Translations under genes and position numbers: made by a program
Notes under the pieces: generated by a model
What the model was told of the DNA's origin: nothing
Seen by the model: the letters and a program-made list of their open reading frames with translations, nothing else
Database searches by the model: none
From: Anniella stebbinsi
Lineage: Eukaryota > Chordata > Lepidosauria > Squamata > Anniellidae
Reading direction: 5' to 3'
Assembly: GCA_029215795.1 (NCBI GenBank)
Contig: JARDYH010000003.1
Location: forward strand, 67,774,109-67,838,108
DNA: 64,000 nt
In this document: positions 1-11,704 of the stretch, in pieces
How the letters are laid out: each line of letters starts with the position of its first letter
How positions within the stretch are numbered: position 1 is the stretch's first letter

Positions 1-255
1 GTTCCTTTAGGCATGATGATGATATCCCAGATTCTATAAAGAATTTGATATTCTAAGTATTGGTCCTCCTCTGATAAAGGAGGAGGAATACTTACCCCCC
101 ATAGGAGGATATAATAGTTTTTACCACTGTTAATAAATTGATGGATATTTCTAAGTAATTGACAATCTACTGATATAAAAAATCTGCAACTATTCTATAA
201 CCTGTGGTTCTCTCAATATGACAAAATTGCATCCTTGTGATTTTGCCCGCCCCAT

Positions 256-279
256 ACACACACACACACACACACACAC
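256..279. repeat. (AC)12 microsatellite
   Basis: Twelve uninterrupted AC dinucleotides. A short open frame across it is an artefact of the repeat. Confidence 0.95.
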
Positions 280-1741
280 TGAAGAAACTTGCATAAGAAA
301 ATCTTCCACAGTACCAAGAGATATTATAAATAAAATTTATGTGGGTAGTTTACTAGTGGTGTATTTTTCAAAAAAAAAATCTTTCAGATTCATTGATATT
401 AATCTAATAGGTACTTTGTAATACAATAATGCTCAGGCTTCCCTGCCTCATTTTCCTATTTAGTTTGGCAAGAAATTGATATATCTGGAGGGCCACCAAG
501 AATAGGGGTACAGATTCACCTGCTGCACCAGGCACATACCAGCAAGAGTCTGAGTGTTTCACACTAACCTGCTGCTGTGCACTGGGCCATGTCTCCAAAC
601 TGCTTCAAATCAGCTGTTAGCAGAGGGAGAGGGACCACTAAGAGCAAAAGAAATATGTGCTGTCACGAAAGCAGCCACATGATACCACCACCAGCATATA
701 GAGTGGATGTCCTTCGTATGCTGCCGCCACTGCTGCCACCACCACCCTCCCATGAGTGTGTTTTAAGGGTCATGGGACTTACATCGAAACTTCACTCCAA
801 CAGGAATTAATGTATGTAGTGAAACACATTTTCCCATTATCCTATTTTGGGCACTGCAGCCCCTTTCTCAGCCAAATGCAGACATTCTCTCACAAATTCT
901 TCTTGCCTGCCCATTTCTCCCCAGGGTGTGAATGAGAGAAAGGCCCCTCATCGGTTTCTGTGCTAAGAAACCCTATTGTTTTCCTCCTCTGTGCCTCACC
1001 TGCTCCCATGAAGGAACTATCCTCCCTCTCTTACTCTTCAAATAAGAGTCCTCAAGCTCTTCTGGGCATCTTTCCATGCCTACAAGGGATGGAGAAAGAG
1101 GCCCTCACTTTTTGTAATCATATATTCCTACCCTGCCCCCAGAAATGCACATGACTTCCCAAGAGCAGCCTGCAGGCCCTCTACTCCCCCACCATCTTGC
1201 TGAACAGTTGCAATAAGAAAATTACTACGTTTTTATCCTCAGTTATCAAGGAAGAGAGCATGAAGATCACCAACCCACACGATATCAAAGAGCCATCAAT
1301 ATGTCTTATTATCCAAGAGGTTGGGAGGGGGTTGAATGTGTGTAGGGAAACTGCAAGGAGGAAAAATCCAACTTGTCTCTGAAGCTATTGTTTTTGTATG
1401 GCTTCTCTCAACAAGATGGAACGTGGCCCACAGACTGAGGGGGTAGAGGAATTCTGAACTGGAAAAGCCACAGTCTGGCTCATGGAATGATAAATGTAAT
1501 TGTCACTGTAACATGCTACAATAAAGCTGGCATGTTGATGCAGCCCTCTGTTTCCTCAGTTATTTATGGATGGGACTGTGGAACCCTATGATGGAATGCT
1601 GTCCCTTCCTGTCCCCCATGAACCTTGAGACAACACTCCCTAAGAAGGTATAACCAGGTTAGTGAGGATGAGTGTGTAGGAATTCACTTTGGAACAAGAG
1701 TGTGAGTTAGAAAGAAAGAGAACAGTGGGTGGAATATGCAG

Positions 1742-1806
1742 AGCAATCCTATTTAGATCTACTCAGTTCAATGCAACTTAATCCAGGTAAGTATGCAAAG
1801 TACTGC
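1742..1806. repeat. Remnant of a common reptilian interspersed repeat
   Basis: The phrases 'gcaatcctat', 'ctactcag' and 'ccaggtaagtatgcaaagtactgcag' (here split) resemble a short repeat I recall as abundant in squamate DNA, built around 'tctactcag...cccattgaa...ggtaagt...aggattgcag'. This copy is decayed. Recognition is from memory, so family and orientation are uncertain. Confidence 0.35.
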
Positions 1807-2151
1807 AGTCTTAGAAGAGAAGGGAAGGGAAGGGGGATAAGCAGTGTGAATAGAAGAATACTATTCAAGCAGCGGCAGGTGGGGCAGAGGGCCTAATCTC
1901 CAATTAGTGTACTGGGCCCAGACTATTCTGTTGGGCCCCCTATGTGTTCATTCTGAAATTCTGCACTGAATAATTTTTACTTATTAGTTCTCTACTAGGA
2001 ACATGAGACAAAGAATCTCACGCCTCTCGGATGACCTGCACTTTCAAATCGGTAACAAAATAGAGTGTCATATGAAAATATTGAACCAGCAATGAAAGAC
2101 AAGGTCTCAACCTTGCTGCTACTTGCTCATAATATGTTGAGACTACTAATT

Positions 2152-2184
<33 letters not shown>
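2152..2184. repeat. (ATC)11 microsatellite
   Basis: Eleven uninterrupted ATC units. Translated, it gives an isoleucine run with no biological meaning. Confidence 0.95.
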
Positions 2185-2536
2185 TTTAATGCATCCATTA
2201 GAACAGCGATATCATTTTCAGAAAACTCCTTCAAGAACGTTCATCATTTGCTCCCACACATGATCTCCCGAAGTACACAGTTCCTCTTTGCTTTCACTTT
2301 TTCAGTGTAGAGGCTAAAGCTCTGGGTTCACCGTAATCATATGCTTTTATTTTTTTTAAAAAAAATTATTATATAACCCCCCTACACATGCACACACAAA
2401 GCCCTTGCACAAAGGTTATTATTCATTTTCTTTAAATCTCCATAAGTATACCATAGTATATTTCTGTCGTGACCCAAGCCCACCCAAGCCCACGAACTTT
2501 AGGCAAACTGACACACTCCAAAACAGTGAGACCTCT

Positions 2537-2542
2537 TTTATT
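2537..2542 (-). promoter_or_regulatory. LTR poly(A) signal
   Basis: AATAAA on the minus strand, about 70 bp before the 3' end of the LTR, where an R/U5 polyadenylation signal could lie. It helps set the LTR orientation. Confidence 0.5.
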
Positions 2543-3208
2543 GTGAAATCACACGGAATTCAAGTATAACGGTTTCATTTCTGCATACATACACTTGAAG
2601 CTGAAGACAGACCAGATAGCTTTCAGGTACAACGGCTTTATGCGAACAACAATCACTTGGGGGCAGACATGTAGAGTTGCCCCTGTCCCATGCGAACAGT
2701 CAGCAGCGGCCACACACACTGACTCATCAGGGACACGAGCAGAACTCAAGGAGAAACTCCAGCACAGAGGTGCATGAAGCCTGACAGAAAACAGATCCAT
2801 CTTGCACAAACCAGACTCAGCCTGCCAGAAACACTGAGCTGATCACGTAAGCAAGATGTTAGGGCACGAACCTCTTCGACCTAGGAAACCCCTCTGCCTG
2901 TAACAAAGGCTCTGAGAGGAGGCTCTCTCACAGGTCACACACACACACACAATTCCAGAACAGCAACGATCAGCCAAAGAGCTTCCCTGTGCCCGTACTT
3001 TGGCTCCATGCAGGGAAGGCTCTCACTCAGGACATAGAACACAAATCCAAAACAGTAATCTGCAAGTCCAAATCTATGAAAAGCCTCAGAGCACTTTTCA
3101 TGGCACAGTTCTTAGAAATTCCAAGTCCAAATAGCAACAGAACATGTACAGAGTGCATCCAACATCTCCAAACCAAATAGAATCCCAAACACGAGTTTCT
3201 TGGCAAGC

Positions 3209-3257
3209 GTAGAACAGATGGTAACAGTAGAACAGATGGTAACAGTAGAACAGATGA
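3209..3257. repeat. 18-bp minisatellite inside the LTR
   Basis: The unit 'gtagaacagatggtaaca' occurs as two full copies (3209-3226, 3227-3244) and a partial third copy (3245-3257) that ends in a variant. It lies just downstream, in LTR orientation, of the TATA-like box. Confidence 0.9.
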
Positions 3258-3290
3258 TTCCTAGCAAAGGGCGTACCCCTCGCTCGCACC

Positions 3291-3299
3291 ACTATATAG
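3291..3299 (-). promoter_or_regulatory. TATA-like box of the LTR
   Basis: The minus strand reads 'tctatatagt', a reasonable TATA box at the probable U3/R boundary. It is assigned by motif only. Another promoter type is possible because it would leave an unusually long R region. Confidence 0.35.
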
Positions 3300-3554
3300 A
3301 GTGGAGGCTGGCTAATTTCAAGCCACTTGACAGACAGGGCTTCAGGCCTGTAATCCAAACTCATGTGCCAACAGGGTGGCACAGTTCAACCTCCTCTTGA
3401 TGACAACACTATGTGAGAGACAGCTTGCAAGATAGCCCCCACCTTTTCTAAACACACATTCGTTCTCAAGGAACCTCAAGGCCTCGGCTAGCAGCCACAG
3501 ATAAGCACAGAACAGAGACAGACTTTCTCACAACAATTGCCAAGCTTTCAACTC

Positions 3555-3584
3555 ACAATTCACTAGGCCAGCCTAGTGAATTGT
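3555..3584. repeat. Perfect 14-bp palindrome in the LTR U3 end
   Basis: The arm 'acaattcactaggc' (3555-3568) is followed by a 2-base spacer and its exact reverse complement (3571-3584). It lies about 25 bp inside the 5' end of the minus-strand LTR, where transcription-factor sites are expected. Its function is unknown. Confidence 0.9.
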
Positions 3585-3613
3585 CCATGAAACACCTGAC
3601 ATCCGACAGTTTC

Positions 3614-5727
3614 ACTCAAAATTGAACTTAAATAAAAGTGGAAATATTCTTTCAGTCAATGGCTGATAGCTACACTATCACAGCAAACCTGCATCCTCTT
3701 GGATTGTTTTTCATGGCAGAAGAATAAACCACGTGCTAACATGTACTCTTCATATTTCTTGGGCATTGTCACATTATAAAATACAGTTCTCTAATCATCA
3801 TACAAGATCAAGTGTAAAATGAAATTAAAACAATAAAAATACAGCAACTAACAACAAAATCCAAGTTTAACATAAAAAGACAAAACAAATACCAGCACCA
3901 ATAAAAAGCAACTAATCACATAAGAGAACTAAAACCTACTCACCAAAAGTAAAACAGAGATAGTTATGCTTGGATTATTTTCGATGCATATCTACTTTGA
4001 TTCCCTGTATAGAGTTTGACATAATATGGAGAAGAAAAAATATCACTTGTTATTAAAGCAGCCCATGTACAAAAAATAACACATGCATTCTGCCTCAGGG
4101 CATAAAATCCCCCCCCCAAAAAGTCAAACATTAATAACGTAGACTACACTGTTTCAGCACAAATGAAGATCTGATGGAAGAAATGATCAATCATACCCAA
4201 CTATACACTACTATTTCACAATATGTTGTATTTCTATAAAATATGACTAGTACAAGTCTTTTGCATATGGGGTGGGGGGAACAGAAAATTAATATGTAAT
4301 GTACAAAGGTATTAGTCTAAAATGCTATTTGAATTCACTGACATAGTGGTTTCATCTAATCTTTCAGATTTCTCTGATGCCATTCTGCAAGTTTAATGCT
4401 GTGAACCACTGAGAGATTCTACTATAGTCAGCGCTATATAAATGTTACAAATAAAATAAATAATTAAATAAGTTGGTTGAAAGCACATCGCAAATGCCAT
4501 TCTGCAAGTTGGTTCTGCAACACTGGTATCAGAAATGGAACATGTATCAAAATACTATATTCCATGTGGTCCTTCAAGGGGATCTAGTTTTATTTCACTG
4601 CTCATTGTTAAACAGTAAAAGAGTCTTTTATTTACTTATTGTTTGTTTGTTTATTTAAGCAAAGCTTTTCTATCCCACTCTTCAATCAAAAGACTGCTTC
4701 CAAGAATCAACAAACAGACAGAGGAAGATTAAACACACCTGGCCAAGTGTTCAATATTTATCTGACTTTCTCTTGTTCCTGCACTGGGGATACTCCTCAG
4801 CCCCTGACAAGGGAGGTTAGTGGCCTAGTGAGCTTAAAACCTACCAGGTAGTGATCTGTCCATTTCAAAGGAACCACAAGATCCCCCACAGCCAGATAAC
4901 CATCATGTCATCCTACACGATACAACAAATACAATCTATAACCAGCATGATGAGTAGTCAGACCCAGGATTGCCATTGAAACCATGTCTTGAGCTCCATC
5001 ATTCTTGCTGACAGCCTTATAGCAACCAAATTGTTTATTAATATGTTTATAGTTTCACAATGACTGTATAAGAAGTCTATCTATAATGTTAAAAATGTGA
5101 TCTAGCAAAGTCTAATCTAAATTGTTTATCTTCACTTTGCCTACCGAAGGTAAAAAAATAATAATAGTACAGCTTAAAACTAACCAATTTAAATACCTTG
5201 TCGTGCTAATGAAGTTAATCAATTATTATCACATCATTTAACTTCTCAAATTATTGTTTGTGTTTTTCCTTGAACCATTCTTAAAATGGCACAGGATTCA
5301 ATTTCATTCCTGGTATCCCAGCAAAATCAGTTGCTTAAAAAAAAATCAGATAGTGACATATTTGATACACAAACACAATAGTTATGCAAATTAATAACCA
5401 AACTGATATTTAATTATTTCCTTTGCATGATTGACATGATATTGTGGATGATGTAATTAATTTCAGATGTATGAAGGAAGTGCTAATGGACTCACAGTTA
5501 CAAGAAAATGTTTTTGGCTTTCATTTAATTTAGAAGAAAAACTAGAGCATATTTTTAACATGCAGAAGCTCATTTTATGTCTGGACACCAGAGGCATATT
5601 CTGTGGTCTGCTGCTCTGCAATAAACAGCTGTTTGGTTATGCCCTGTGCCTTCTGGGGTTTCCAAGACATTTGTTCTTAATGACCAGATGTAAAATTCTA
5701 GTAGAATACATGAGGAGTATAATATTG
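3614..5727. other. Non-coding stretch with two small LINE/SINE tail remnants
   Basis: No gene. Near 4428-4466, 'gcgctatataaatg' followed by AATAAA-type repeats looks like a LINE/SINE 3' tail on the plus strand. Near 4630-4700, TTTA-type repeats followed by 'ctatcccactcttc' look like the same kind of tail on the minus strand. The rest is anonymous AT-rich DNA. Confidence 0.45.
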
Positions 5728-5940
5728 ACCCTTTTCGGACGACATGCTAAGCCATGGTGTTTAAACATTTTGAATGAAATATTATGGCTTAGCATTACAT
5801 GTGAACCATGATTTAGCATGTCGTGTGAACTATTCCTAACTATGGTAGCTACATAGCCACAGTTTAAACACACTAGCTAACCATTTGCTGCAAAAGGGTT
5901 AGCGGCCTAACCATGGCTTAGCATGTTGTCTGAACAGGCC
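5728..5940. mobile_element. Foldback MITE with 24-bp terminal inverted repeats
   Basis: The left arm (5735-5758) and right arm (5910-5933) are inverted copies built on 'acatgctaagccatggt', matching at 22 of 24 positions. The outer ends read 'accctttt...' and '...caggcc', so the exact boundary is uncertain and I see no clean target-site duplication. Internal copies of the terminal motif occur around 5785-5830. The segment 'tcggacgaca' resembles the termini of the 14.7 and 15.2 kb elements, suggesting related families. There is no transposase coding. Confidence 0.7.
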
Positions 5941-5979
5941 CATATAGTTATACAGACGCAGGTTAACTTTTGTCCAAGG

Positions 5980-6415
5980 TTCTTCAAGGCATCCTATAGG
6001 TTGCATTCACACATAACTGTAATCCATGGTTGCATTAGCCATGAACTATCTTGCAGACAATCAAACAAGCCATTGATTGTTTTCCCTATTTCTGGTTTGT
6101 TTCTCTCCTACAATTTTGCCAATCTTCAGTACAGTTTTGTTTTCAGGCTATTCTTGCCTCTTTTTCAGGATAAACAAATAGCATAAACAAGCCAGGGATA
6201 GGCTACAGTTCTGCGTTCATATATCACAGCAAGCTATACTTTAAACAATCAGGCTTCATAAGCCAACAAGACAGCATGGCTTTTATTTGTGGTTTGTAGC
6301 TGGTTAACAAACTATGGTTTGTTAGCACATATGAGTTCAGATATAACGACAGACTAGATTTCAACAACCCCCACCATGGCTTAGCATTACGTGGAAACCA
6401 GGCCATAATCTAAAA
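5980..6415. repeat. Degenerate foldback-rich region
   Basis: It contains motifs shared with foldback elements elsewhere: 'taacaaactatggtttgtta' (6305-6324) is a hairpin with perfect 8-bp arms, and 'ccatggcttagcat' near 6374-6387 repeats the core of the 5728-5940 element. It is probably one or more decayed MITEs, but ends cannot be set. Confidence 0.45.
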
Positions 6416-7095
6416 AAAAAAAAAATCTGACATGTAAGATTTCTTGTTATGTTCAATCAGCCCATATGAGGTTTGGTTCCAAGCCATATGTAGGGTGAAC
6501 AGACATTCATAGAATATATCCCAAAATGAAAAAAGTTGTTGTCCATACTTAAACAAGAAAGTACTTCTCATATTGAAGTTAAGTCATTGCTACTTCTTTG
6601 TTTAAAATCCAATCTACATATTATTACAAAGAATGAGCTGGATGAGAAAGGGGGTGTGGGGGCAGAAGCCACTAGTTTGTATTTGTACCTGGAACAGATG
6701 CCTTAATCACATAACCCCACAAGCATTGCACATAAGCATTGAGTTTTTATGCGTTTGTAGGGAAGCAACTCCCAGATTTTCAAAACCCCAGACATGACAT
6801 TGTCTCATCTTCTTCCTTTCTTCCTTCCTTTCTTTCTTCCTTCCTTCCTTGCATTATAATAGCCCTTAAAAGGACCTAGTAGATTTTTTAGCCTCCCCTT
6901 CTGCAACCATAATGTATCTTTCTTATATTTTTCACTGGCTTCCCTACATCACTCTGTAAGCTTTAACATTTGACATTTCATAGAAATGTTTGGGCATGTT
7001 GGCAAGGGCTTAAATCCATAGCTCTCCTAATTGCAGAGGGGCTTCTCCCATACTTCCTATAAAGCCCTTCTTACCCACTGTTTTAGAAAACTACG
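6416..7095. other. Non-coding stretch with pyrimidine-rich tract
   Basis: No gene. A CTTT/CTTCC-rich simple tract runs from about 6808 to 6850 on the plus strand. Nothing else is recognised. Confidence 0.6.
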
Positions 7096-7480
7096 ACTCG
7101 ACTACAGTCAGAGGGAGCCAAGGGCAGTAATGGCTCCAGATTTTGGTGGGGCCTTTGGCAAGACACTCTCAATGCTCCCCCTCCCTCAGTGAGTCTACCT
7201 TCTTGCCACCATTGTCACTAGCTGCAGCTGCTCTTCATCTCTTTTCACAGCATTGTTACCACATGCTTGCTTGACAGGCAGAGAGTCAGTGACAAAACAG
7301 GCAGTGGAATCTACTGCTCCACCTTCTCACCACCACCGTTGTCTGGGACAGAACGAGAGGCAGGTGAACAAACAGTGAAGAGAAGGATCAACTCTAGGGG
7401 GCTCTTGTCAATGGGCCCCTACTGGGGTGTGGGGCCTTGACAGCTGCCCAATTATGCCTACCTTTGATGCCAGCCTTGAT
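7096..7480. repeat. Possible interspersed repeat, GC-richer than surroundings
   Basis: Relatively GC-rich block containing 'ggtggggcctttggcaaga' and 'gacagctgcccaattatgcc', phrases that feel repetitive for reptile DNA. I cannot name the family or orientation, and there is no coding capacity. Confidence 0.25.
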
Positions 7481-9436
7481 TAAAGGTGGAACTTGTAGAT
7501 TTCATTAAGGCCTTCCTACCATTTTCCTCATAGTTCAAGCACTGCTTCAGCAACAGAATATAACTACTTTAAAATAAATGTAACCCATCGTCTTATTTAC
7601 ATTTAACTTGATATATGCCCCAAAACATATCACATCACTGAATATACAATTATATAAGAACACTTGAGAATTTTCCAAATTGCACCTTGTCAAGGATGAT
7701 TGAAGTAATGCTCTGTTCTTCCACAATCCTTCCAAATAAATCTTCATCTTTCTTGGCACTTGTAAATTCAGATAGGCTCTGCAAGGCTATATAAGTGAAT
7801 GACTGCAAGTCACACAGGATTAAGGTGTACAAGAATGTGGTGAGTAAGTGCATCAGTAAGGCCTTACCATCCTTTAATTCCTTCAGTATTGTGTTAGAGG
7901 TTCAGCTTCTCATTTTACGAGTCTGAAAAGTGACAGGCGCATCTAAATGTTGTCAGTGCTGCATCTTATATCCATTGCATATCACTTTACACTTCCAAGG
8001 CCTATCGCACTGCAAGGCAGGTATTACTTTATCCATCAGGACACCCTATTTGTTTTATTAACAAAACACAATATGATTAGCCACCAAATCCAAATGGAAT
8101 GATGTTCCAACTACTTCAACAACAGTTTCATTTCCACAGAATAGATATTGACATGACAGTTTCCTTATACTTGGTATGTAACATATTTCATACTGGAGCA
8201 TTCTATTGCTCTCTCTTAATACAGTATATAGCTTTAGCTCTTCTTATTCTACAAAAATGAATAAATTTACGTTTTTCAAATACAATTAATCAAGTGTGAG
8301 AAGTGGGCATATGATCACATTTCTTCCTATTAAATTGTTTTTAAGTCCACTAGCAACTTACTACGTATTTTGGTACTAGACTAAACCAGTACTGAAGCTG
8401 CTTACAAAGCCATTGACATATTTGGTTTTTGGGACCTGGATTCAATTTTTTTTACCTAGAGCTGGCAGATACCAGAGGTGAGTTATGCATCACAAATATT
8501 TGGATCCCTAGCACCTGTGTTAGGGGTTTTATGGAGTTCCACACTATATGAAGCCACTGGAAGAAATCATGTAATTAATTTCCTGTTCAGGCTAATATAG
8601 TCTCATGGACCAGGATCCCAAACCCTCATCCTCAGAGGATCCAAACCCCTTGTTCTCCATGGAGACTCCAGAGTAAGGGAAATGACTCAGGAGATGACTC
8701 AGCCACAGAAAGGCATCACAAGGCTTCCAGCTCCCCAGAACCCACTTCACCATAAGACCCCAGGAGTCGACTCCCTTTGATCCAGAGGAAGCTGCATTAC
8801 CATCCTCAAACTCTGAGGATTTGGGCCATGGGGACACAAGCATATCCCAGCCATTTCCACATCATCACAGCCCGAGGTTGGTAAAAGAGGTTAGGGCCCC
8901 ACAAGAGACCAAGCTTCAGTCAATATGGTGGTGGGTCAACCAGCCTAAAGGCCAGTACATTTCTATCAAAGTTTCAGTCTTGCTCGACCCCCATCTAGCT
9001 TCCAGCCCCAGCACACTCAGACCTTTCTTAGTGCTGATCTCCTTGCTTCCTGAGAAACCTGACCCCTACTCAAGATCCACTTCATTTTCCAATCATCTGC
9101 AGTTGTCTGCCAGTTGGAAATCCCAAGTCATCCAAGTCATTATCAAACCTAACTCCACAACTCAGCAACCAGCTCACTACCTTTTATTTTTCACATGTAA
9201 CCTCCATTGAAAAGAAAAACAGCATTATCAGTGGCTAGTCACAAAATAATTGTTGCTGATAACACAAATATCCTGGCATTAGGTAAGCCAATTAAGTGTG
9301 ATGAAGATGAGGATAAATCTTTATCCCAATTCAAGCCTCTGGTGTTAGAATTGAATCTCTTGGTGAATCGTAATCCAGCAGTTTCTTATTCTAATCTCCC
9401 TATGTAATTTCTTTGCTCCACAATGACTACTTAAGG
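7481..9436. other. Non-coding stretch, partly of unknown repetitive origin
   Basis: 7481-8590 is anonymous AT-rich DNA. 8590-9210 is distinctly GC-richer and has open frames on both strands (83 codons minus, 129 codons plus) without recognisable domains. Since a PLE follows immediately, this could be flanking mobile-element DNA, but nothing in it proves that. Confidence 0.4.
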
Positions 9437-9700
9437 TCAGTCAGAGAGGTTCCTGGGAAGATGACGGGTTTTGAATATTGCCACGTCTGACATCAAATTT
9501 GTCCCATTTCTTCTTTTCTGTAGAGACTGGCCTGTTTGCCTTATGTAGAATGCAGAAGGGTACTGCTGACAGAGGATGACATACATTACTTTTGAAGATG
9601 AATATGTGAATGAACCCCCTGATATTATGGGTGACATTATTAGATAATAGTGTTGCCAAAGTAAATATGGGGTCAGGGCTGGCATCTGAGTCTTCCTGCA
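9437..9700 (-). pseudogene. Penelope-like element: GIY-YIG endonuclease remnant
   Basis: On the minus strand the translation contains 'VILCQQYPSAFYIRQTGQSL' followed by 'QKRRNG' and, near the end, 'HLPRNLSD'. This matches the layout of the C-terminal GIY-YIG endonuclease of Penelope-like retroelements, with the tyrosine-isoleucine-glycine core decayed (YIR where YIG is usual). In an intact PLE this domain lies downstream of the reverse transcriptase on the same strand. Here it lies on the opposite strand, directly left of the RT piece. Domain recognition is from motif memory; the inversion is seen directly. Confidence 0.7.
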
Positions 9701-9714
9701 AGAACTAAATGCAT

Positions 9715-10455
9715 ATCTTCAGATCAATGACACTGGCATTCAGAACAATGACACTTGTATGGCTCCACAGTATACCAACTTATTCATGGCTGCCCTAGAA
9801 AAGCACTTTCTGAGCTTCTGTCCCCAAAAGTCTTTGCTTGATCTGAGTTACACACTGCTGATAGCATCTGCACTGATGGACAGGAAGCACTTGAGAAGTT
9901 TCACAATGACTTCTGTAACTTTCATCACACCATAAAACAGAGGCTAGACTACTCCATACAACAAGTTCACTTTCTTGACACCATTGTGCAACTTGCTACT
10001 GGACATATAAGCACCACCTTACATCGGAAACCTACAGACTACTAAACATACTTACATGGTTCTATTCAGAACACACCACAAAATCCATTTTCTACATCCA
10101 AGTCCTACTATACAATCATATCTGTTCAGTCTAATCGGAAAGAGACTCACAAGGATTTACATCAGGCAGTTCTAAAACCACAATACCCACCCAGAGAAAT
10201 GAAAAAGCAGATTGACAAGGCCAGATTGTTACCCAGGGAAAAAATATTACAGGACAGAGAAAACAAAAGACCACCACTTGTTGTCACTTACTTCTCCCAG
10301 CCAAAAGTACTCACACATATCATCAATGAGCTATAGTCCATCCTGGACTATAATACTTCCCTTGTCACAAACCTTGGGTGGTAGGCCAGTACTTGCTTCC
10401 AGACAATACACCAAACTAAAACAGCTACTCACTAGCAATAAGACACATAATAAAC
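9715..10455 (+). pseudogene. Penelope-like element: reverse transcriptase remnant
   Basis: Plus-strand translation, with frame changes, gives 'MAPQYTNLFMAALEKHFL' (from 9759), 'DGQEALEKFHNDF', 'VHFLDTIVQL', 'TTLHRKPTD' (to about 10038), 'RPPLVVTYFSQPKVL' (about 10265-10310) and 'RPVLASRQYTKLKQLLTS' (about 10383-10436). These are in the order expected for the catalytic core and thumb of Penelope-like reverse transcriptases. The catalytic tyrosine-isoleucine-aspartate-aspartate region is destroyed: 'LDLSYT' is followed by a frameshift. Stop codons occur after 'KPTDY' and elsewhere. The copy is dead. PLE RTs prime at exposed DNA ends and are related to telomerase. Confidence 0.75.
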
Positions 10456-11696
10456 ACACATCAGAATTACCCTTTTTAAAAACACATTACTTTTTAAGCG
10501 ATGGAATAGAATATGGAAGGGAGCAAGTGTAAGCAGGAAGCATTCAATTCTTTAGTTTATAAAAAATTAATATATCTCCTTTCATATTGTTATTGATTCA
10601 GGAGGAAGTATCAAATCCTAGTAAGCAATAATAGGGAAAAACTAACTATCCGCAAAAAACTATGGAATTAATTCATCCATGTCAGATTAAGATTACTATA
10701 AATGCTTTTAATTTGTGTAGTTTTAACCATGTTTAATTACACCATTAACAATCGTAAATGTGTTCAACTTAGATACTAGTTGGTTCTTTCAGAATCTGGA
10801 AGAGTGTCGGCTGAATTAACCTATTTTATGTACATGTTGATATTGCTTTTCCAGAATTATCTACAGTTATTTATTGCTAAATCCTTCCATTGCAAGACTT
10901 TTATTTGTGTAATTTTATAACTCTCCTTCAGTCAATACAGTAATTAAATCTCAAAAAGTACTTTCCACTGACATGAACAATACAATTTTATTTTCCCTTA
11001 AGGCTACAAATTTCATTCTGATTAATCTACGGTAAACAAATTTCAACAGAAATAGAGATGATAGTAAGTGTACAATTTGTATCACTGTCATTGTTGACAT
11101 TTTGTTTGACACTTTATTGCTGCATGAGTCAGTTAAGAAAACTCTTCCACCAATTTATACCTTGCTCAAAGGCAACAAAAGCTGCCAAAACAAGGAGCTT
11201 CAATTTTGTGCAGGGGACAAGTGCTAGATCTTTCTCAAGAGACATGTCACTTACAACTTCGTTTTAAATTCACATCTACCTCTTGGTTTACATTTTTATA
11301 TACACAGGTCAACTCTTGCACATAAGGCCTATACAAGAACAGTCACAACAGGTTAATTGCACTGGTGTTAAAATGGACTTTTACTATTTAACAGAGAAGG
11401 AAGGTCAAAACACATAGGGTTTTAAATTCATTTTACCTAGTCTGAGTGTATTTCAGAAGAAATATTATTTTGTCCTGATGCTTACATACTGCAAAAGTTA
11501 TTCGAACAGTCTATAATGGTTTTTAATTGTGAAGAGACTAAATGCGCTAACTAATATAATAAATTTGCAATTTTGTATTTTCATAGATAACAATACAATT
11601 AAGATCTTGACTTAAAAACCAAACTAGATGTAACATATAATTTCATGCATTTTTTTCTGGTGGTACTTTTTGGTATTGTTAGTTTGGTTTTTAATG
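10456..11696. other. Non-coding stretch, nothing recognised
   Basis: AT-rich DNA without domains, repeats or simple tracts that I can identify. Short open frames only. Confidence 0.6.
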
Positions 11697-11704
11697 AGAA
11701 GTAG

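Larger units (their letters stand above)
1..2464. other. Non-coding stretch, no gene seen
   Basis: AT-rich anonymous DNA. The open frames are short, have no recognisable domains and are not flanked by convincing splice signals. It holds an AC microsatellite, an ATC microsatellite and one weak repeat remnant near 1742-1806, listed separately. Nothing else is identifiable by eye. Confidence 0.6.
2465..3608 (-). mobile_element. Solo LTR of an LTR retrotransposon or endogenous retrovirus
   Basis: The interval starts 'tgtcgtgacc' and ends 'atccgaca', so both ends carry the short inverted repeat TGTCG/CGACA with the canonical TG...CA termini. It is flanked by 'atttc' (2460-2464) and 'gtttc' (3609-3613), a 5-bp target-site duplication with one transition. 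A poly(A) signal (AATAAA, 2537-2542) and a TATA-like box (about 3291-3299) both read on the minus strand, which sets the orientation. No gag, pol or env coding and no second LTR lie next to it, so it is a solo LTR left by recombination. At 1144 bp it is long for an LTR. If the TATA box is the true promoter, the transcribed R region would be roughly 700 bp. Family unknown. Confidence 0.75.
9437..10455. mobile_element. Decayed Penelope-like retroelement with internal inversion
   Basis: This combines the minus-strand endonuclease piece and the plus-strand reverse transcriptase piece. Their divergent arrangement fits either an inversion during insertion or two neighbouring truncated copies in opposite orientation; both are typical of PLEs. 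No terminal repeat (pLTR) could be traced. The right limit is where the RT similarity ends, and AT-rich anonymous DNA follows. Confidence 0.65.

Noticed and set aside
2065..2310. Open frame with an isoleucine run
   Set aside because: Produced by the ATC microsatellite.
5467..5811. 114-codon plus-strand open frame
   Set aside because: It runs into the foldback MITE at 5728-5940, has no recognisable domain or splice context, and looks like chance coding.
8592..9210. Long opposing frames in GC-richer DNA next to the PLE
   Set aside because: I could not match them to the upstream part of a PLE or to any gag/ORF1 domain, so no coding call is made.
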